Source: Lachnospiraceae bacterium (GTDB lineage Bacteria > Bacillota > Clostridia > Lachnospirales > Lachnospiraceae). Taken from it: 48,436 bases of DNA. Numbering within the stretch: the stretch's first letter is position 1; the number at the start of each line of letters is the position of its first letter. The stretch is from contig JALESO010000016.1 in NCBI GenBank assembly GCA_022781925.1, positions 1-48,436 of the forward strand, written 5' to 3'. The translations under genes were made by a program, and so were the position numbers. The notes beneath the pieces were generated by a model. It made no database searches. It was not told the origin of the DNA and worked only from the letters and a program-made list of their open reading frames with translations. Below are positions 44,638-48,436 of the stretch, in pieces.

Positions 44638-44704
44638 AAAGAAAAGAAGAAATTTTCCTCTGCAAGCATTTATTAGCTGCGGAGGTAAATTTCTTCTTTT
44701 CTTT
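44638..44704. terminator. Bidirectional terminator between DUF3783 and pta
   Basis: Arms 44638-44664 and 44678-44704 form a 27-bp stem with few mismatches, ending in TTCTTCTTTTCTTT. The genes on either side converge on it. Confidence 0.85.
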
Positions 44705-44738
44705 ATCATAACTTATCGTTTAAAAACATTTTTTTAAA

Positions 44739-45713
44739 TTAGCTTAATGCTGCAGTGATGATAGCCATGGAGTATACTTCCAGTGCGTTGCATCCTCTGG
44801 ACAGATCGTTGATCGGTGCATTCAGACCAAGAAGGATCGGGCCGTAAGCATCGAATCCACCAAGACGCTGAGCAATTTTGTAACCGATGTTACCGGCGTT
44901 GATGTCCGGGAAGATAAATGTATTAGCATGTCCTGCAACTTTTGAATCTGGGCATTTTGTCTGTGCAACACGCGGAGATACAGCAGCATCGAACTGAAGC
45001 TCACCATCGATAGCCAGATCCGGATTAGCAGCTTTTGCTTTTGCACAAGCGTTACGCATTTTGTCAACATCCTCACCTTTACCGGATCCGAGTGTTGAGT
45101 AGCTTAAGAATGCAACTTTCGGATCAATACCGAAAATCTTAGCACAATCAGCTGTCTCAAGAGCAATCTCTACCAGATCATCTTCTGTCGGTTTGATATT
45201 GATCGCGCAGTCACCCATTGCCAGTACTTCGTTGTCGCCTGTAGCAGCCGGACGAACGAGGATGAAGCAGGATGATACAATCTTGTTACCCGGTTTTGTT
45301 TTGATCAGCTGAAGAGCCGGACGAACGGTGTCAGCTGTAGAATAAGTAGCACCACCAAGTAAGCAGTCAGCAACGCCCATTTTTACGAGCATTGTACCGA
45401 AGTAGTTACCGTGAGATAATGCTTCGCGGCACTGCTCCTCTGTCATTTTACCTTTACGAAGTTCAACCATCTGTGCAACCATCTCATCCATGCGGTCATA
45501 GTTTTTCGGATCGATGATTTCTGCACCGTTGATATTGTAGCCTGCTTCTTCAGCAGCAGCTCTGACTGCTTCTACATTACCAATTAAGATTGGTTTTAAG
45601 AATGTACCTGCAAGCAGACGGGAAGAAGCTTCCAGAATACGTGCGTCAGTTCCCTCGGTAAAAACGATTGTACGAGGATTCTCTTTTAATTTCTGTATTA
45701 ATTTTTTGAACAT
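44739..45713 (-). CDS. pta: Phosphate acetyltransferase
   Basis: This 324-residue enzyme interconverts acetyl-CoA and acetyl phosphate, the first step of acetate formation and ATP gain. Length and sequence match the short Pta type: MFKKLIQKLKENPRTIVFTE, EGTDARILEAS, MLVKMGVADCLLGGATYSTA, VAFLSYSTLGSGKGED, FIFPDINAGNIGYKIAQRLG. GGAGG lies 12 bases before the ATG. The acetate kinase gene that often follows pta is absent: a terminator and a convergent gene come next. It has its own promoter at 45760-45787. Confidence 0.95.
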   Translation of the reverse strand: MFKKLIQKLKENPRTIVFTEGTDARILEASSRLLAGTFLKPILIGNVEAVRAAAEEAGYNINGAEIIDPKNYDRMDEMVAQMVELRKGKMTEEQCREALSHGNYFGTMLVKMGVADCLLGGATYSTADTVRPALQLIKTKPGNKIVSSCFILVRPAATGDNEVLAMGDCAINIKPTEDDLVEIALETADCAKIFGIDPKVAFLSYSTLGSGKGEDVDKMRNACAKAKAANPDLAIDGELQFDAAVSPRVAQTKCPDSKVAGHANTFIFPDINAGNIGYKIAQRLGGFDAYGPILLGLNAPINDLSRGCNALEVYSMAIITAALS

Positions 45714-45759
45714 TGGTTTTGTTTACCTCCATTAATAATTTGATATACTCGTCAGTTCT

Positions 45760-45787
45760 ATTGTAAACGTTTTGCCCTAAAATGCAA
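45760..45787 (-). promoter_or_regulatory. Promoter of pta
   Basis: Read on the minus strand, TTGCAT (45782-45787), a 16-bp spacer and TACAAT (45760-45765) form a plausible sigma-A promoter about 47 bp before the pta start. Confidence 0.55.
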
Positions 45788-45910
45788 GGAAAATGCATAT
45801 TGTTTTGTATAAAAAAACGATAAAATCTTTTCAGTTCTACCAGCAAAGTAAATGTAGTAAAAAAAAAGGCTGTTTTTATGCTGAAAAAGATGCATCGCAT
45901 TTTTATCAGA

Positions 45911-46576
45911 TTAGCATTCAAAAAGCATCTGATGTATTTTTTCACCGGGTGCAAGCGTCAGAATATTGGAATCTTGTGTCCCTGTAATCAGATGTTCCAG
46001 TGTTGTGATATTTCCGGGAACGGTTTTCCGGTCAAAGCCCAGAAATGTGGCAGCCGTATCTGCATACTGTTCCACGGGGGGCAGGTCATAGCATCCTGTA
46101 TCAAGGACTGTAAGAGTATGATAGCCGTTGTAGAGAGTCTGCAGGATAAAATTACGGGTTTCTTCATCATATGTCTCAGAGAGCATTTTATATTGTTGTA
46201 AAATTCCTTCGTGATCCAGAGTCCAGCCCCGGGTCAGATAGAGGGCATCTTTCTGTGTTTGTTTTCTTTCTGTCCTTGGCTGACGACAGGCAAGCATATT
46301 GATACAATCGTCAAATTTTGGCAGACGCAGCATTGTGTTCGGACTGACAAGCCCTGCAGTACCGTTGCCGCACAGACCAAAGGTAAGCAGAATCTCATCC
46401 TGGTTTTGCAGCTGGTTAATATGTTCCTGCAGCAGCTGGTTCAGATTTTCCGGTCTGTTGTGAAGGCCACGGTCAATCCATATGACTGGAAGTGTAAGGT
46501 GTGTTTTTTCTAAAATGTGGTTTACTTCGTCTTCCAGCATGGCGCAGGAGATGAGTGTGCGTTTTTGGTTTTTCAT
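45911..46576 (-). CDS. DUF1638 family protein
   Basis: This 221-residue protein fits DUF1638 (RTLISCAMLEDEVNHIL; DEILLTFGLCGNGTAGLVSP; LPKFDDCINMLA; LYLTRGWTLDHEGILQQY). The family has conserved Cys residues and often lies near corrinoid-dependent methyltransferases and methylamine genes; its biochemical role is unknown to me. AAAGGAG nine bases before the ATG supports the start. It stands alone between pta and the tRNA gene, 12 kb from the methyltransferase operon. Confidence 0.75.
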   Translation of the reverse strand: MKNQKRTLISCAMLEDEVNHILEKTHLTLPVIWIDRGLHNRPENLNQLLQEHINQLQNQDEILLTFGLCGNGTAGLVSPNTMLRLPKFDDCINMLACRQPRTERKQTQKDALYLTRGWTLDHEGILQQYKMLSETYDEETRNFILQTLYNGYHTLTVLDTGCYDLPPVEQYADTAATFLGFDRKTVPGNITTLEHLITGTQDSNILTLAPGEKIHQMLFEC

Positions 46577-46662
46577 AAGAAGAACGGCTCCTTTGGTTAG
46601 CGTTAATGATGGTATCGTATCATAAAAAACACATAAAATGAATATTTTTTATCAGAAAAAGC

Positions 46663-46691
46663 TTGCATTTTATTTTTATATCCGTTATAAT
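46663..46691 (+). promoter_or_regulatory. Promoter of the tRNA-Lys gene
   Basis: TTGCAT (46663-46668), a 17-bp spacer and a consensus TATAAT (46686-46691), 22 bases before the tRNA. Confidence 0.75.
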
Positions 46692-46713
46692 AGCACTTGC
46701 GTTAAAGACGTAT

Positions 46714-46786
46714 GCGCCTTTAGCTCAGTTGGTAGAGCAGTAGACTCTTAATCTATTTGTCCAGGGTTCGAATCCCTGAAGGCGCA
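46714..46786 (+). tRNA. tRNA-Lys (anticodon CTT)
   Basis: The 73-nt sequence folds as a full cloverleaf. The acceptor GCGCCTT pairs with AAGGCGC, with discriminator A73. The D arm is GCTC...GAGC, the anticodon stem GTAGA/TCTAT with loop CTCTTAA (anticodon CTT, reading AAG), and the T arm CAGGG-TTCGAAT-CCCTG. The CCA end is not encoded. Confidence 0.95.
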
Positions 46787-46792
46787 TTATAC

Positions 46793-46820
46793 AAGGTCAT
46801 CCAAACGGATGACCTTTTTG
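46793..46820 (+). terminator. Terminator of the tRNA-Lys gene
   Basis: AAGGTCATCC (46793-46802) pairs perfectly with GGATGACCTT (46807-46816), followed by TTTG. Confidence 0.85.
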
Positions 46821-46862
46821 AATAGGATGACAGGGATTCGGTCTCCGTAAAAAATATATAAG

Positions 46863-46892
46863 GCATCTCAGAGCAAATTCTGAGGTGCTTTT
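46863..46892 (+). terminator. Second terminator downstream of the tRNA
   Basis: GCATCTCAGA (46863-46872) pairs with TCTGAGGTGC (46879-46888, one G-T) and is followed by TTTTC. It insulates the tRNA from the transporter gene. Confidence 0.7.
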
Positions 46893-47063
46893 CTTAGTAT
46901 ACAGGGAGTTAGAACTGCGTATCTTTTGTAAGAAATGTAAAAAAAAGGTAGGGCAGGTATAACTGAAAAATATGTCAGCTTACGCTGATCAGAATCATTT
47001 CAAGTCATACATGCGTTTAACTGGAAGTGAGTAGTTTGTTTGTAAAGAAAGAGAGTGAGAAAT

Positions 47064-48233
47064 ATGACAGAGCTATTGATAAAGCTATTTATAAAAAATA
47101 GTAAAGATACGAAGGATGTAAAAGTCCGGTTGGCTTATGGTAATCTGGCTGGAATCGTTGGCATTTTGTGCAACGTATTGTTGTTTGTTGGAAAATATCT
47201 GATTGGAACGATATTTGGTTCTATCGCGATCGCAGCAGATGCGATAAACAATTTAAGTGATGCATCAAGCAACATTGTCAGTCTGATTGGATTTAAATTA
47301 GGTTCAAAAAAAGCAGATGAGGAGCATCCTTTTGGTCATGCGCGGTATGAGTACCTGGCAGGGCTGGTAGTCTGCGTTATCATCGTTGCCATTGGCCTGT
47401 CTCTGGCAAAAGAAAGTATTTTAAAAGTCATTCATCCATCTGAGGTAGATTGTAATGCACTGATGATAGTTGTAATGCTGATTTCCATTGCTGTGAAATT
47501 ATGGATGAGTATTTTTAACAAGAAAATCGGTATGAAAATTGAATCTGATACATTGATCGCAACAGCGGCGGACAGCAGAAATGATGTGATTTCCACGTCA
47601 GCAGTTGTAATTGCAACCATTTTATGTAAAGTGACAGGATGGAATATTATTGATGGTATCGCCGGTATCGGTGTGGCAGTATTTATTCTATACAGCGGTA
47701 TTGGACTGATCAAAGAAACCTTAAGTCCTTTGCTTGGAAAAGTGCCGGCAGCAGAATTTGTCAATCATATTACAGAGAAAATCCAGTCGTATCCTGGAGT
47801 CATCGGTGTGCATGATCTGATGATCCACGATTATGGTCCGGGAAATCTGTTTGCCACGGTACATGTGGAATTTCCGGCGGAAACACCTGTCATTGAGGCG
47901 CATGAAATTATGGATGAGATTGAGCGTGATTTTCAGAAACAGGAGCATATGATCCTGACCATCCACTACGACCCTATTGTGGAGGAAAGTGAGGAAGTGG
48001 CAAAAATCCGAGCTTTTGTCAGTCAGGCGGCCAAAGAGTTTGATGAGAGACTTTCGATCCATGAAGTACGTCTGGTTCCGGGAAAAGAATCCAGTAACGT
48101 GATTTTTGATTGTGTAAAACCGGCTGGATTTAAAATCAGCGACAGTGAGATAACATCCTATCTGCAAAAACGTGTGACAGAATGGAATCCGCACTATCGC
48201 TGTGTGATCAAAGTAGAGCAGAGTTATGTCTGA
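47064..48233 (+). CDS. Cation diffusion facilitator (CDF) efflux transporter
   Basis: This 389-residue transporter should export divalent metal (Fe, Mn or Zn) in exchange for protons. It has about six spans (NLAGIVGILCNVLLFVGKYL; IAIAADAINNLSDASSNIVS; EYLAGLVVCVIIVAIGLSLA; DALMIVVMLISIAV-like span; TADSRNDVISTSAV region). DAINNLSDA in span 2 and ADSRNDV in span 5 are the metal sites, and HPFGHAR is the family mark after span 2. The cytoplasmic dimerisation domain (about 215-300) is followed by a longer tail (about 300-389) than in minimal CDFs. The ATG at 47064 is preferred to a GTG three codons earlier. Confidence 0.85.
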   Translation: MTELLIKLFIKNSKDTKDVKVRLAYGNLAGIVGILCNVLLFVGKYLIGTIFGSIAIAADAINNLSDASSNIVSLIGFKLGSKKADEEHPFGHARYEYLAGLVVCVIIVAIGLSLAKESILKVIHPSEVDCNALMIVVMLISIAVKLWMSIFNKKIGMKIESDTLIATAADSRNDVISTSAVVIATILCKVTGWNIIDGIAGIGVAVFILYSGIGLIKETLSPLLGKVPAAEFVNHITEKIQSYPGVIGVHDLMIHDYGPGNLFATVHVEFPAETPVIEAHEIMDEIERDFQKQEHMILTIHYDPIVEESEEVAKIRAFVSQAAKEFDERLSIHEVRLVPGKESSNVIFDCVKPAGFKISDSEITSYLQKRVTEWNPHYRCVIKVEQSYV

Positions 48234-48436
48234 AAAATTCGTTTCCGGAAAGATTCCGGTGAGAATGTAAATGTTTCCAGAAATACTTTGTTAAAATAGT
48301 AGGTGCTGGAATATCCGAGCATGGATGCGATGCCATTAATTGGAATATCTTTGTTTTTCAGCAATTGAATGGCTTTATTCATGCGGATTTCCGTCAGAAG
48401 TTCAGAAAAGCCTTTCCCGGTATTTTTTTTGAAAAT
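48224..48436 (-). CDS. AraC-family regulator, C-terminal part (runs off the window)
   Basis: On the minus strand the last 70 codons of a gene enter from beyond the window edge. They read KKNTGKGFSELLTEIRMNKA, then IQLLKNKDIPINGIASMLGY and SSTYYFNKVF, ending FRKRIFQT. This is the second half of an AraC/XylS double helix-turn-helix, most like the YesN-type response regulators. Its stop codon lies inside the end of the CDF gene (10-bp convergent overlap), so no terminator separates the two. Confidence 0.85.
   Translation of the reverse strand: MFKKNTGKGFSELLTEIRMNKAIQLLKNKDIPINGIASMLGYSSTYYFNKVFLETFTFSPESFRKRIFQT

Overview
The window looks like chromosomal DNA from a low-GC Gram-positive gut anaerobe, most likely a member of the Lachnospiraceae (Clostridia). 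The clues are AGGAGG-type ribosome binding sites, NEAT proteins with GWW-type cell-wall repeats, corrinoid methyltransferases with a PucR-type regulator, and a tRNA-Lys. Genus was not determined.

Layout. (1) 1-4216: an IS21 IstB remnant, a cobinamide-salvage CbiZ, an AlbA_2/HATPase regulator and a LysR regulator. (2) 4471-26108: a large haem-acquisition island. It has two DtxR-like regulators, a broken NEAT surface protein, a close relative of streptococcal Shp, an IsdE/HtsA-like lipoprotein with FecCD-type permease and ATPase, a DUF454 membrane protein, a pair of CydDC-like ABC exporters, a third short DtxR-like regulator, a NEAT protein with eight 66-bp GWW repeats, and a 1980-residue surface protein that joins NEAT-like domains to an FMN-binding domain with a flavinylation motif. 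(3) 26358-35527: a small orphan gene, then a PucR regulator divergent from a sodium:solute symporter, two single-span microproteins, two URO-D-family methyltransferases flanking a corrinoid protein, and a hydantoinase/oxoprolinase. (4) 35716-39078: a SWIM/SNF2 helicase. (5) 39083-42390: a plasmid-type Rep_3 initiator between two inverted iteron arrays, with DnaA-box-like sites. (6) 42389-48436: a small orphan, a CbiT-like protein with DUF3783, phosphate acetyltransferase, DUF1638, tRNA-Lys, a cation diffusion facilitator and the end of an AraC-type gene.

How it works together (inference). Haem would be bound at the wall by NEAT proteins, passed to Shp and then to the lipoprotein, and imported by the ABC transporter; the flavinylated NEAT protein could supply electrons at the surface. 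Three promoter regions share TTAG-N6-CTAA sites at an exact 20-bp period, which fits control by the DtxR-like regulators. The corrinoid methyltransferase operon, CbiZ, the CbiT-like protein and DUF1638 share a B12/one-carbon theme.

The points most worth a second look are the Rep_3/iteron region, where base composition of + strand genes appears to switch from C-rich to G-rich as at a replication origin; the NEAT-FMN fusion; the 20-bp-phased operators; and the metal-ligand-less DtxR paralogue.
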